Positions 9,057 through 17,443 of a stretch of 30,773 nt of DNA are shown piece by piece. How positions within the stretch are numbered: the first letter of the stretch is position 1; each line of letters begins with the position of its first letter. The stretch is from a virus: IMG/VR virus record IMGVR_UViG_3300021378_000100, positions 1 to 30,773 of that record, one strand, 5' to 3'. A program made the translations under genes and the position numbers. The notes under the pieces are model-generated. The model did no database searches, was not told the origin of the DNA, and worked only from the letters and a program-made list of their open reading frames with translations.

Positions 9057-11730
9057 TTGCGTACCCTCCTGCTAATTGATCAAGTAGTTGCTGTGTATTA
9101 ATATTTGCATCCCTAAAACTATCTAACATCATTTTAAATTCACCATTCATATAAGTTGCTTGTACATACTTAACACGATAAACTGCGGTCATCATAAAGT
9201 CCGTAAACTCTTGATTTATGAAGCCGTCTTCACCGTCGTATGTTGGAAAACGAGTATTTAAAAAGTATCCTACACCGCCTATATCATAATCAGCTTGTGC
9301 ATTATTATTCTGAAGAGCACCAAATGGTTTTCCTAGCCAATAAGGGTCTCCTCGGATATGTAAATTTATTTCAGTCATATCCGAAGTAGAAAGTAAATTA
9401 AGTTCTAATGCACCTAACTGTGCTGATCCAATATTAGTTTCATTATCTGATCCGTCAACTGATAATGCACCAGTTGGGTTTTTATAGTCAAATGTTAATT
9501 CTTGACTACGATCGTTTAATGTACTATTTGGACTTCCCCTGTTATATAAATCAGTTTGTGTAATATATCTCTGTGCGGCGTTACCTATTCCTGCTCTAGA
9601 ATTTTCAAAACCTTGGGCAGTAAGACGGCGTGTTGCTTCTTCTAATTGTCCTTCTACAGATTCCAGTTGACGTACGGATGTAGATTGATCATCACGTAGA
9701 TTACCAAGCTCTAAATCTAACTCTTGCAATTGTCCTGACAAGTCTGACCCAAATGGTCCAAAACGGTCAAGATTTTCTATGATGTCTGCTCGCCTGGCTT
9801 CTAGTGTTTGTATAGAACTACGAATATCAGCAAGGCGCCTTTTAATTTCATTATACTCTCCTTTGAGTAAAGTTACTTCTCCTTGCCCAGGAAACATACC
9901 ACTAGTGTCTTGTATTGCACCGCCGTGTATAGGTTGCAAAATAAAATAAGATGTGTTAAACGTCATATCAAGGTTATATATTTCTGTATTTTCACCAGTA
10001 TAAGTGTAGTCATAACGTTTTTTCATTAAGCCATTATTAAAGATGTTGCTTAGTCTTTCTTGACCCAAATTTTGATTATTAAACAACTCATTATAACTTT
10101 CAGGATCATGTATTGCTTCTGGTGCTATGTAAGGAGATACTTCATATGTATACTCAACTTGATAACGTTTAGATAATTGATCATATGCACCATATCTTAC
10201 ACTTGTTTTAAAAGTAAACCATTGTAATAAATCTGCCATCCTGTTAGCAGGCGGCAACTCGTCTGGTTTTTCTTTTGCAAATCTATTTTTTGCTGTAGGT
10301 AGATTTTTAAACTCTCTTGTATGATATAGTGCTTGTGCAATTGCATCAGACATGCCTGTTCCAGATGGAAAATTAAAACTTGTTTGCCCTGTTGAACTGC
10401 TAGACGTTATATTACGGGCATTATTTGCATCCGGGATATCAAATCTCCATTCCCTCCATGCTTCTGCGGCCTCTGCTGTTTTAAAAACATATCGATCTGC
10501 CAATGTTGCACCTGGTGATGTTGCTACTTGATCTGTTGTTTCTTTGTTAACATCTTCTTGGAAATTATCCAAAAATTCTCCAAAATTACTAGCAGTAAAA
10601 CTAATGTCACTTTTAAGATGGTATGGTAAACGGTTGAAGACTTTTGATGTTGTGCCCTCTAATGCCAATGTATATGTTGTTACCCCGCCCTCGTTTTTTG
10701 TATCTACAGACCTTGCAGCACATATATAGTAATAAGGTCCTAAACTACTTTGTTGGGAATTTCCAGAAATTGTACTGCCATCTTGATTCCAACCACGGAA
10801 GTTTAATTCCAGTAAGTAATTAACATCAGTGATACTTTCAATACCCAATTCTTCCATTGCAAGTTTAATACGGTTAAAATATGTGAACCCATTTACTTCT
10901 TGTAATGTTATTTGGAAAGTATGACTTAACGCTTCTCTTACATTTGAACTTGAAAAGTTTGTAGCCATTTGCTGCATTACACTTTCAATACTAAGTTCAT
11001 TTTCAACACCAGTTTCAGCAAGTGTAATTGCTGTACCATTTGTTAAATTTTCTTCCATACGATCAGCAGTTTGCGGATGTACAACATGTATTGCCCAATT
11101 ATAGGTATACGTATCAAAACTATTTAAAACGTTTGGTTGATAAAATGATGGACTACGTCTACCAGTGCTTCTTCTTTCATCGTTTACTGCGGCGGCAGCT
11201 GATTCAGTATCTTCTACTACGGGTGCTTCGCCCTCTTCTGGAACATAATCTTGGTTTGGAACAATTGCTTCACCGTCCCAATTTAAAACATTATCTAATC
11301 TGTCTGCACGCCATTGTGCAATACCTACTGCACCGTTACCGCCTCCAGCTGGATTAAACGCTGTAGGGTCTAAGCTACTACCACTTTCTGCCATTAAATT
11401 ACCAACAATGCCACTGGCTTGTTGTGGAGTATATCCTTGATTTGTAAGATAGTTAAATGCAGATGAAACATTAGGACTAATTGAACTGAGCGTTCCAGTT
11501 TGAGATGCTGCATACACGCTATTGGCATTATTAATGCGTCTATCAAGTGCAGAACCACCAGATCTCTCAAATTGCCTTTCAAAGGCAATTGCAGCTTGAC
11601 TCACACTCATATTGGGATTGTTATTAAATGTACTGGCAATATTTCCACCATTACCTGTACCCATTTCCCAATTAAGGAAACTAAGTTGTGTCTCAAATGA
11701 TGGATAACTGCTAGGAGGTGTTGCACCCAT
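9049..11730 (-). CDS. Large baseplate hub protein with N-terminal tail peptidoglycan-hydrolase module
   Basis: 893 residues. Residues 90-151 (TNQGYTPQQASGIVGNLMAE, GGGNGAVGIAQWRADRL) match the first half of the phage tail lysozyme / transglycosylase-like family, with E115 as candidate catalytic Glu. Residues 11-73 (FETQLSFLNWEM, AAIAFERQFERSGGSALDRR) match the second half of the same family, so the halves appear in reversed order. A Glu/Ala/Pro-rich linker (about 155-195) leads to a beta-rich structural region. A coiled coil lies at about 613-703 and a conserved-looking C-terminal domain covers about 770-893. Placed between gp53 and gp5, the protein sits where a hub component equivalent to T4 gp27 is expected, but homology to gp27 is not shown. 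It starts one base after the gp53 stop. Confidence 0.75.
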   Translation of the reverse strand: MGATPPSSYPSFETQLSFLNWEMGTGNGGNIASTFNNNPNMSVSQAAIAFERQFERSGGSALDRRINNANSVYAASQTGTLSSISPNVSSAFNYLTNQGYTPQQASGIVGNLMAESGSSLDPTAFNPAGGGNGAVGIAQWRADRLDNVLNWDGEAIVPNQDYVPEEGEAPVVEDTESAAAAVNDERRSTGRRSPSFYQPNVLNSFDTYTYNWAIHVVHPQTADRMEENLTNGTAITLAETGVENELSIESVMQQMATNFSSSNVREALSHTFQITLQEVNGFTYFNRIKLAMEELGIESITDVNYLLELNFRGWNQDGSTISGNSQQSSLGPYYYICAARSVDTKNEGGVTTYTLALEGTTSKVFNRLPYHLKSDISFTASNFGEFLDNFQEDVNKETTDQVATSPGATLADRYVFKTAEAAEAWREWRFDIPDANNARNITSSSSTGQTSFNFPSGTGMSDAIAQALYHTREFKNLPTAKNRFAKEKPDELPPANRMADLLQWFTFKTSVRYGAYDQLSKRYQVEYTYEVSPYIAPEAIHDPESYNELFNNQNLGQERLSNIFNNGLMKKRYDYTYTGENTEIYNLDMTFNTSYFILQPIHGGAIQDTSGMFPGQGEVTLLKGEYNEIKRRLADIRSSIQTLEARRADIIENLDRFGPFGSDLSGQLQELDLELGNLRDDQSTSVRQLESVEGQLEEATRRLTAQGFENSRAGIGNAAQRYITQTDLYNRGSPNSTLNDRSQELTFDYKNPTGALSVDGSDNETNIGSAQLGALELNLLSTSDMTEINLHIRGDPYWLGKPFGALQNNNAQADYDIGGVGYFLNTRFPTYDGEDGFINQEFTDFMMTAVYRVKYVQATYMNGEFKMMLDSFRDANINTQQLLDQLAGGYAID

Positions 11731-11731
11731 A

Positions 11732-12034
11732 TTAGTTTACTCCAATTGTACCTTGTTTCGTTGGTATAACAATTGTAGTACCTGAAACAAAATCATTGAC
11801 GGGATCTTTAAGTATATCACGATTGTAATGTGCAAACAACCACCAGTATCTACTGCTACCATATAGATCATGTGCTAGTAAATCAGGACGTCGGTGATAA
11901 CGATTGCCGATTTTTATTTTTTTAACTTCATCTGACAACGTTTTACTTGTATATTTTGGTATATAAAGTCCCAAGTATCTATTATTTTGTTGTGTTTGTG
12001 AATAATTGCTTGTGCTTGGATATTTTGCTTTCAT
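11732..12034 (-). CDS. gp53: Baseplate wedge protein gp53
   Basis: 100 residues. The region RPDLLAHDLYGSSRYWWLFA, then NRDILKDPVNDFVSGTTIVI, is the typical signature of gp53-like wedge proteins with a LysM-like fold: an aromatic WW pair, then the DP..DF..GT.I.IP end. T4 gp53 joins the wedge last and allows wedges to assemble around the hub. This protein is shorter than T4 gp53 (about 196 residues) and keeps mainly this core. It couples to the upstream tube-cap gene by a TAATG overlap. Confidence 0.88.
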   Translation of the reverse strand: MKAKYPSTSNYSQTQQNNRYLGLYIPKYTSKTLSDEVKKIKIGNRYHRRPDLLAHDLYGSSRYWWLFAHYNRDILKDPVNDFVSGTTIVIPTKQGTIGVN

Positions 12035-12636
12035 TAAATAAATCCTTGACCGTATAAACTGCCATTAACAAATGCTGACTTACTAAACACTCTCTTTTGT
12101 TTAGCTGGATTAACTGTTACTAATAAGTCCAATGCAATAGTTTGTACTGCTGGTAAAGATTGACCGTTCACTTCAACTAAATCTGTATCACTTTGGAATG
12201 GTATGTTAAAACTTCCAATAACAACTGGTACTTCTTGAAACTGTTGAGAACCAAATGCACTAAATCTTAGTACAGGAGGAGGTGTGCCTGCAACTGGAGT
12301 ATTACCTCTGTCGCCTATGCCATAAAACATTTTTGTTACACTTCGTAAAAAATGTATAACACCTTGTGTGTACAAATGCTCTTGTTCTGTCGTATTACTA
12401 AACTGTGCTGTTACTTGTAATGTTGGACTAGGTGTTCCGCCATATGCATATGTTGTGTAATTTGTATGTGTTAAGTTAATTGGTGTTTGGTTGACACCTT
12501 GGCCATACATAATGTCAGGCTGTTGTGCAAACAAAATTCCATTTGTTCGAGTCAAAACTTCAGCAGGACCTTGGAAGTAAATATTATTTCTTCCTGAAAC
12601 TGTTAGTCGTGCTCGGCTTGCTTCACTGACCGCCAT
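12034..12636 (-). CDS. gp48: Baseplate tail-tube cap or initiator protein (gp48/gp54-like)
   Basis: 200 residues. A central domain (YAYGGTPSPTLQVTAQFSNT, EHLYTQGVIHFLRSVTKMFYG) and a second one (VPVVIGSFNIPFQSDTDLVE, then VQTIALDLLVTVNPAKQ) have the features of the gp48/gp54 family, whose tail-tube-like fold lets them cap the hub and seed the tube. T4 gp48 and gp54 are 364 and 320 residues, so this is a reduced form. Which of the two it replaces cannot be decided here; gp48 is chosen because marine T4-like phages usually carry that name for this gene. It overlaps the upstream nucleotidyltransferase-like gene by 14 bases and gp53 by one base. Confidence 0.6.
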   Translation of the reverse strand: MAVSEASRARLTVSGRNNIYFQGPAEVLTRTNGILFAQQPDIMYGQGVNQTPINLTHTNYTTYAYGGTPSPTLQVTAQFSNTTEQEHLYTQGVIHFLRSVTKMFYGIGDRGNTPVAGTPPPVLRFSAFGSQQFQEVPVVIGSFNIPFQSDTDLVEVNGQSLPAVQTIALDLLVTVNPAKQKRVFSKSAFVNGSLYGQGFI

Positions 12637-13213
12637 TCAATTTGCCTTTCACAAACTCGTACACTTTAGGATTAAATGAGCCAAAGAAGTCTTCAAATGC
12701 TTCACGCTTCTTTTTATCTTCAATGCCATCCATACGCATTACATTTCTAAACGTAGTAGCACTACGCCCATCATCTTTAACAGGAACAGTATAAATGTAA
12801 CCTGCTTCGTCACTTGATGTTAATTGTTCGCCGTCTTTATACATTCTGAGATAGCCACCTGTTTTTAAACGTCCTGCATCTTTTTCACTAAACACTAGTA
12901 GTACCGCAGTGGTTGCAGGGTCTTTTCCCGTTAACTTGATGTCAGGCTGATAAGGACTAGTACGAATAATCTTATCAGCAGGTATGCCAAACATTTGTTG
13001 CATAATACTAGTTTTCTCTTCGTAACTAAAAGGATCCTTCTCAGGTGTTGCATTCTTGGCTATCGTAGTAGCGATAAATACATTAGAGGAACCAAACTTA
13101 CGAACTAAGTCCATATAAACTTTATGGTGCCCACTATGCATAGGCTGAAATCTACCACCATACATAACAGCAATATCAGTCGCTTCAGCTTCTGTAAGTT
13201 GTGAGTATCTCAT
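12623..13213 (-). CDS. Cytidylyltransferase-like nucleotidyltransferase
   Basis: 196 residues. GGRFQPMHSGHHKVY (19-33) is the signature of the nucleotidylyltransferase superfamily, with H26-x-x-H29 in the (H/T)xGH position. A second family motif, near ISSTxxR, is approximated by RSATTFRNVMR (150-160). The fold would transfer a nucleotidyl group from ATP or CTP to a small molecule such as nicotinamide mononucleotide or a phospho-sugar/alcohol; the substrate cannot be told from sequence. The gene is the first of the baseplate operon, with a clear AGGAG ribosome site and a late promoter box 20 bases upstream, so it would be made late, together with virion parts. That timing is odd for a metabolic enzyme. 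Confidence 0.8.
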   Translation of the reverse strand: MRYSQLTEAEATDIAVMYGGRFQPMHSGHHKVYMDLVRKFGSSNVFIATTIAKNATPEKDPFSYEEKTSIMQQMFGIPADKIIRTSPYQPDIKLTGKDPATTAVLLVFSEKDAGRLKTGGYLRMYKDGEQLTSSDEAGYIYTVPVKDDGRSATTFRNVMRMDGIEDKKKREAFEDFFGSFNPKVYEFVKGKLNGGQ

Positions 13214-13232
13214 GTCTATTCTCCTATAATAC

Positions 13233-13240
13233 TATTTATA
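13233..13240 (-). promoter_or_regulatory. Late promoter box (TATAAATA) of the baseplate operon
   Basis: Exact T4 late consensus TATAAATA, preceded by C, on the minus strand; 20 bases lie between it and the first ATG of the operon, with an AGGAG ribosome site between. It lies in the 110-base gap between the divergent baseplate operon and gp55, the sigma factor that reads such boxes. Confidence 0.75.
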
Positions 13241-13273
13241 GCACCAGTAAACTACAGCTATAACAAGAAGAAC

Positions 13274-13301
13274 TTGACATTATATCTAGACGTGTTACAT
13301 T
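13274..13301 (+). promoter_or_regulatory. Sigma70-like promoter for gp55
   Basis: A perfect -35 TTGACA at 13274-13279, then 16 bases, then a weaker -10 TACATT at 13296-13301. An AAGGGA ribosome site follows, about 8 bases before the gp55 ATG. This would let host polymerase transcribe gp55 before any late factor exists. Confidence 0.55.
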
Positions 13302-13323
13302 AACACTAATTAAGGGAAAAACT

Positions 13324-14202
13324 ATGAGGAAACAAAACTATCTTAACAATAAGGATATGCTTAAAGAAATACATAAAAGTAAACTTTCATATTGCCATTT
13401 AATGGATGAAGATTATGGAAGATTTGACATTATTGTAGAAAGCTACGATGACATATTTGATCCTGAAGTAATTCAGCAAGCTAAAGAAAATAGAGCTTCA
13501 CAATTGAGCTCACAGGGATATGAAGAATCATATAGAAAGTGGCAAGCTAGTGGTAGACGAACAAAAGATAAGCCAAAGCAGGCTGAAACAAGAGTAAATC
13601 CAGAAGAAATTAACACTGACGAGTTAATTTTTAGATTAATGACATATGATCATGTGCCTGGAGATTCAAAGAGAAAAACCAACCCAAAAACTGAGGCAGA
13701 TAGACACGTTAAAGTTAACTTTCCACCATTTAAACATTATGCAAAACATGATGGGGAGATTCGTGAAGTAGTTAGAAGTCATTGGGAAGGTGGAATTGAC
13801 AATGGAAAATTTAGTACAACACATGGACACACAACAAATGAATTAGCAAAAATGTATATCAAACTATGTGAAAGATATAGCATGCGTAGCAACTGGCGTG
13901 GATACACTTATGTAGATGAAATGCGTAGTCATGCTCTTATGCAACTATCTCAGATAGGTTTAAAATTTAACGAAGCAAAGAGTCAAAATCCGTTTGCATA
14001 CTATACAGCCGTTGTTACAAACAGTTTTACAAGGGTTCTAAACCTTGAGAAGCGGAATCAAAATATACGTGATGACTTACTCCAAGAGAACGGTTTTAAT
14101 CCTAGCTTCAGTAGACAACTTGACCATGAAGCCTCTGAAAAAGCAAAATGGGATGAGCAAATGGAAAAAGAGCGTAAAGAAGCAACTGGTACAAACTTCT
14201 AG
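13324..14202 (+). CDS. gp55: Late transcription sigma factor gp55
   Basis: 292 residues. The conserved gp55 core lies at about 175-255: ELAKMYIKLCERYSMRSNWR, YVDEMRSHALMQLS, then FNEAKSQNPFAYYTAVVTNS and FTRVLNLEKRNQNIRDDLL, matching the sigma region-2-like part of T4 gp55. T4 gp55 is 185 residues, so this one has an extra N-terminal region of about 100 residues, rich in charged residues, which I do not recognise. gp55 binds host RNA polymerase and directs it to TATAAATA late promoters, of which this window has several. It is followed directly by gp47 and gp46, a neighbourhood known in marine T4-like phages. Confidence 0.9.
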   Translation: MRKQNYLNNKDMLKEIHKSKLSYCHLMDEDYGRFDIIVESYDDIFDPEVIQQAKENRASQLSSQGYEESYRKWQASGRRTKDKPKQAETRVNPEEINTDELIFRLMTYDHVPGDSKRKTNPKTEADRHVKVNFPPFKHYAKHDGEIREVVRSHWEGGIDNGKFSTTHGHTTNELAKMYIKLCERYSMRSNWRGYTYVDEMRSHALMQLSQIGLKFNEAKSQNPFAYYTAVVTNSFTRVLNLEKRNQNIRDDLLQENGFNPSFSRQLDHEASEKAKWDEQMEKERKEATGTNF

Positions 14203-14231
14203 TTGACAAAACTCAACATAAAGTATATTCT
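14203..14231 (+). promoter_or_regulatory. Sigma70-like promoter for gp47-gp46
   Basis: TTGACA at 14203-14208, 17 bases, then TATTCT at 14226-14231. The -35 box begins one base after the gp55 stop. The expected start of transcription falls on or next to the gp47 ATG at 14238, which has no ribosome site, so the message may be leaderless. Confidence 0.55.
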
Positions 14232-14237
14232 AACTGT

Positions 14238-15245
14238 ATGACATTTTTTAATAGAGCAGCATGCTTTACTGATATTCACTTTGGAAACAAAAATAACAGT
14301 AAACAGCATAACAACGATTGCGAAGATTTCGTAGATTGGTTTATTTCGAATAGCGAAGACTGTGAAACGTGTATCTTCCTTGGCGATTGGCACCACCATC
14401 GGGCTGGTGTGAACGTCAGTACACTCAATTATAGTGTAAACAATGTACGAAAGTTAAGTAAAAACTTTGAAAAGGTGTACATGATTATGGGAAACCATGA
14501 TTTGTACTATCGTGAAAAACGTGAGCTTAATAGTTTACCCTACGCAGACTTATTTGACAATGTTACACTAGTTGAAGAGGTATTACAGCAAGACGATGTA
14601 GCACTAGTACCTTGGTTAGTAGGTAATGAATGGAAAAATATACATAAAATACAAGCTCGTTATATGTTTGGACATTTTGAGCTTCCACACTTTAAAATGA
14701 ATGCAATGGTAGAGATGCCTGACCACGGTGGACTAAACGTTGAACACTTATCTAGTCCAGAATACGTATTCAGTGGACATTTTCACAAGCGTCAGCATAA
14801 AGGTAATATACATTATCTTGGGTCTCCTTTTCCACACAACTATGCTGACGCTTGGGATGATGATAGGGGAATGATGAAGCTAACGTGGGGCGGCAAACCT
14901 GAATATATTGACTTTGACGGTCCAAGATATCGTACAGTACCACTTAGTAGACTAATTGATGATGCTGACAGTATTTTAAACAACAAAACTTACTGTCGTG
15001 CAGTACTTGATGTTAATATTACATATGAAGAAGCAAACTTTATTAAAGAAACGTTTGCATCACAATACCAATTACGTGATATTACTCTAATGCCTAGCAA
15101 GAAGGAAGAACATGCACAGGATTGGCGGCAAGTTGATGATTTAGAAGTTGAAAATGTAGACCAAATAGTGTATAATAGCTTAAATGCTGTTGATAGCGAA
15201 ATGATAGATAAAAAGCTACTAGTGGACATATATAACAACCTATGA
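14238..15245 (+). CDS. gp47: Recombination nuclease subunit gp47 (SbcD/Mre11-like)
   Basis: 335 residues, the normal size (T4 gp47 is 339). Calcineurin-like metallophosphoesterase motifs are in order: D12-I-H14 (TDIHFG), GDWHHH (49-54), GNHD (85-88) and GHFH (180-183), which together bind two metal ions. With gp46 it forms the nuclease-ATPase complex that resects DNA ends for recombination-dependent replication. The D-x-H motif lies only 12 residues from the start, so the ATG at 14238 is needed. There is no Shine-Dalgarno sequence before it. The stop overlaps the gp46 start as ATGA. Confidence 0.95.
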   Translation: MTFFNRAACFTDIHFGNKNNSKQHNNDCEDFVDWFISNSEDCETCIFLGDWHHHRAGVNVSTLNYSVNNVRKLSKNFEKVYMIMGNHDLYYREKRELNSLPYADLFDNVTLVEEVLQQDDVALVPWLVGNEWKNIHKIQARYMFGHFELPHFKMNAMVEMPDHGGLNVEHLSSPEYVFSGHFHKRQHKGNIHYLGSPFPHNYADAWDDDRGMMKLTWGGKPEYIDFDGPRYRTVPLSRLIDDADSILNNKTYCRAVLDVNITYEEANFIKETFASQYQLRDITLMPSKKEEHAQDWRQVDDLEVENVDQIVYNSLNAVDSEMIDKKLLVDIYNNL

Positions 15246-17017
15246 TTATTATTAAAGACATCACAATCAAGAATTTTATGAGTGTGGGTAACGTTACTCA
15301 GGCTGTAAGATTTAACGACAATGGACTTACCCTTGTACTAGGCAACAATGTTGACTTAGGCGGCGATGGTAGCCGTAATGGCACTGGTAAGACAACAATA
15401 ATCAATGCACTATCGTATGCAATGTACGGCAATGCACTTACTAACATACGTAAAGACAACCTTATCAATAAAACAAATGGCAAAGGTATGATAGTTACAC
15501 TGGACTTTGAAAAGGACGGTGTACAATATCGTATTGAGCGTGGACGAAAACCTAACATCTTTAAGTTTTATGTTGACAACATAGATACTGATGACGGTAA
15601 CGAAGCGCAAGGTGAGAATAGGCAAACACAAGAACAAGTGGATAAACTGTTTGGGATGAGCCATGATATGTTCAAACATATTATCGCCTTAAATACATAT
15701 ACAGAGCCCTTCCTTAGTATGCGAGCAAACGATCAGCGAGCTATTATCGAACAGCTACTAGGTATTACAATGCTTAGTGAGAAAGCAGAGGCTCTTAAAG
15801 AACAACAAAGGTTGAACAAAGATGCAATCAAAGAAGAAGAGTATCGAATTAAGGCAGTTGAAGATGCAAATCAAACAATTGCGAAGAGTATTAGTGACCT
15901 TGAGCGTCGACAAACTCTCTGGCAAACGAAAAAACAAGAAAGCCTGCAAGAACTAGAAATAGCTATCAACGTTTTAGACAAAGTTGATATTCAAGCAGAG
16001 ATCGCAAAGCATAAAGAACTAGCTGAGTACTTAACAAAGAAGAGTCGGCTAGACGATGCCAATCGCTGGATTTCCAGAATAGATACTGATAACAAAAAAC
16101 TAGATAACCTTATTGTTAAACTAGAAAAAGAGATAGTACTACTTAAAGACCAAAAGTGTCATGCATGTGGACAAGAGTTACATGATAACAGTCATGAAGA
16201 GTTGTTACGTAATAAAGAAGATCAACTAGCTGATGCACGTATGCAAATTTTAACCAATGGTACACAAGAACAAGAACATCAAGAGGTTGTTGCTGAAATT
16301 GGAGAACTAGGACAACTACCAAGTACATTGTATAACACAGAGCAAGAAGCATATCAACATCAAAATCAAGTTGATAAGTTACTTACAGAATACGCAAACA
16401 AACAACAAGAAACAGATACATACCAAGAACAAATTATCAGTCTAAAGGAAACAGCACTACAAGAAGTTAGTTGGGATAAGATGAATGAACTTGTGCGTGT
16501 AAAGGAACACCAAGACTTCCTGTACAAACTGTTAACTAACAAAGATAGCTTTATACGTAAACGTATTATTGAGCAGAACTTGCAGTATCTGAATTCTAGA
16601 CTTGCATACTATTTGACTAAACTAGGACTACCACATGAGGTGCAGTTCCAACCAGATCTGAATGTAGAAATTACAGAACTAGGTCGTGAACTAGACTTTG
16701 ATAACTTGAGTAGAGGTGAACGTAATAGACTTATACTTGGACTTAGTTGGAGTTTTAGAGATGTGTTTGAAACTATGAATACACCGCTTAACTTCCTTGC
16801 TATTGACGAACTTGTTGACAGTGGAATGGATACTAACGGCGTTGACAGTGCACTCAGTGTACTTAAAAAGATGGAGAGAGAAAGAGGTAAGAATATCTTC
16901 CTCATATCTCACCGTGATGAACTACAAGGTCGTGTTAACACTATCTTGCAAGTTATCAAAGAAAATGGATTTACGTCATTTAGTGTAGATACGGAGATTG
17001 TAGATATTGGTGGATGA
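15242..17017 (+). CDS. gp46: Recombination ATPase subunit gp46 (SbcC/Rad50-like)
   Basis: 591 residues (T4 gp46 is 560). The P-loop GSRNGTGKTT is at about 43-52. Long helical coiled-coil arms flank a zinc hook, C306-H-A-C309. The ABC signature LSRGERNRL is at about 488-496 and Walker B is FLAIDE, with D522 and E523. A switch histidine lies in LISHRDE. The protein is the ATPase and tether partner of gp47. It couples to gp47 by ATGA, and its end overlaps a small downstream ORF. Confidence 0.96.
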   Translation: MIIIKDITIKNFMSVGNVTQAVRFNDNGLTLVLGNNVDLGGDGSRNGTGKTTIINALSYAMYGNALTNIRKDNLINKTNGKGMIVTLDFEKDGVQYRIERGRKPNIFKFYVDNIDTDDGNEAQGENRQTQEQVDKLFGMSHDMFKHIIALNTYTEPFLSMRANDQRAIIEQLLGITMLSEKAEALKEQQRLNKDAIKEEEYRIKAVEDANQTIAKSISDLERRQTLWQTKKQESLQELEIAINVLDKVDIQAEIAKHKELAEYLTKKSRLDDANRWISRIDTDNKKLDNLIVKLEKEIVLLKDQKCHACGQELHDNSHEELLRNKEDQLADARMQILTNGTQEQEHQEVVAEIGELGQLPSTLYNTEQEAYQHQNQVDKLLTEYANKQQETDTYQEQIISLKETALQEVSWDKMNELVRVKEHQDFLYKLLTNKDSFIRKRIIEQNLQYLNSRLAYYLTKLGLPHEVQFQPDLNVEITELGRELDFDNLSRGERNRLILGLSWSFRDVFETMNTPLNFLAIDELVDSGMDTNGVDSALSVLKKMERERGKNIFLISHRDELQGRVNTILQVIKENGFTSFSVDTEIVDIGG

Positions 17018-17180
17018 TATTGATGATAATTTGTTGCAACAACTAGGAGGCATGATATATGAGTCTCCAGACAAGGGCAAAACTGTACGTGGTAGACCAA
17101 GTCCAGAGCATCCAGTTTTTTTACTATCATCTGGTATACTACCAATAGACGTTTGGTATAAGATATATGGAAAAGGCTAA
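17010..17180 (+). CDS. Small hypothetical protein with LPID-W-K-Y motif (first of a pair)
   Basis: 56 codons from GTG at 17010 to a TAA at 17178-17180; missed by an ATG-only search of moderate length. It overlaps the end of gp46 by 8 bases and its TAA overlaps the next ATG as TAATG, so it fits the operon's coupling pattern. Its end reads GILPIDVWYKIYGKG, clearly like ELPIDIWAKMYNNG at the end of the next protein. An alternative in-frame ATG at 17052 follows an AGGAGG by only one base, too close for normal use. The shared ending is the main reason to believe this frame. Function unknown. Confidence 0.6.
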   Translation: MDDIDDNLLQQLGGMIYESPDKGKTVRGRPSPEHPVFLLSSGILPIDVWYKIYGKG

Positions 17181-17443
17181 TGGAAGATAATAACGACACT
17201 TTAACTATTACTACTTCAGATTCTAATTATACAGTTAATGTTGATAGTGATTTAGACTGGGGAACACTAGATGTGTCATCTATAGGTACATCAACATATA
17301 CAGGATCAATTACTACAATTACGCTAGACGATATCGGATCATGGGGGACTGATGAAAAACGTACATCAGTTCGTGATGGTGGTGAATTACCGATTGACAT
17401 ATGGGCAAAGATGTATAATAATGGAGTTATAGATGACGAATAA
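17180..17443 (+). CDS. Small acidic hypothetical protein with LPID-W-K-Y motif (second of a pair)
   Basis: 87 residues, very rich in Asp, Ser and Thr. The N-terminal 55 residues are beta-like, with repeating Thr/Ile/Asp (TLTITTSDS, YTGSITTITLDD). The C-terminal segment ELPIDIWAKMYNNG matches the end of the preceding small protein. It couples to that gene by TAATG and overlaps the HAD enzyme gene after it by 11 bases. No known domain is recognised. Placement between recombination and sugar-phosphate genes gives no clear clue to function. Confidence 0.75.
   Translation: MEDNNDTLTITTSDSNYTVNVDSDLDWGTLDVSSIGTSTYTGSITTITLDDIGSWGTDEKRTSVRDGGELPIDIWAKMYNNGVIDDE

Noticed and set aside
17059-17148. 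29-codon ORF with AGGAGG 8 bases upstream
   Set aside because: Good ribosome site, but the overlapping frame from 17010 has the operon-type TAATG coupling and a C-terminal motif shared with the next protein.
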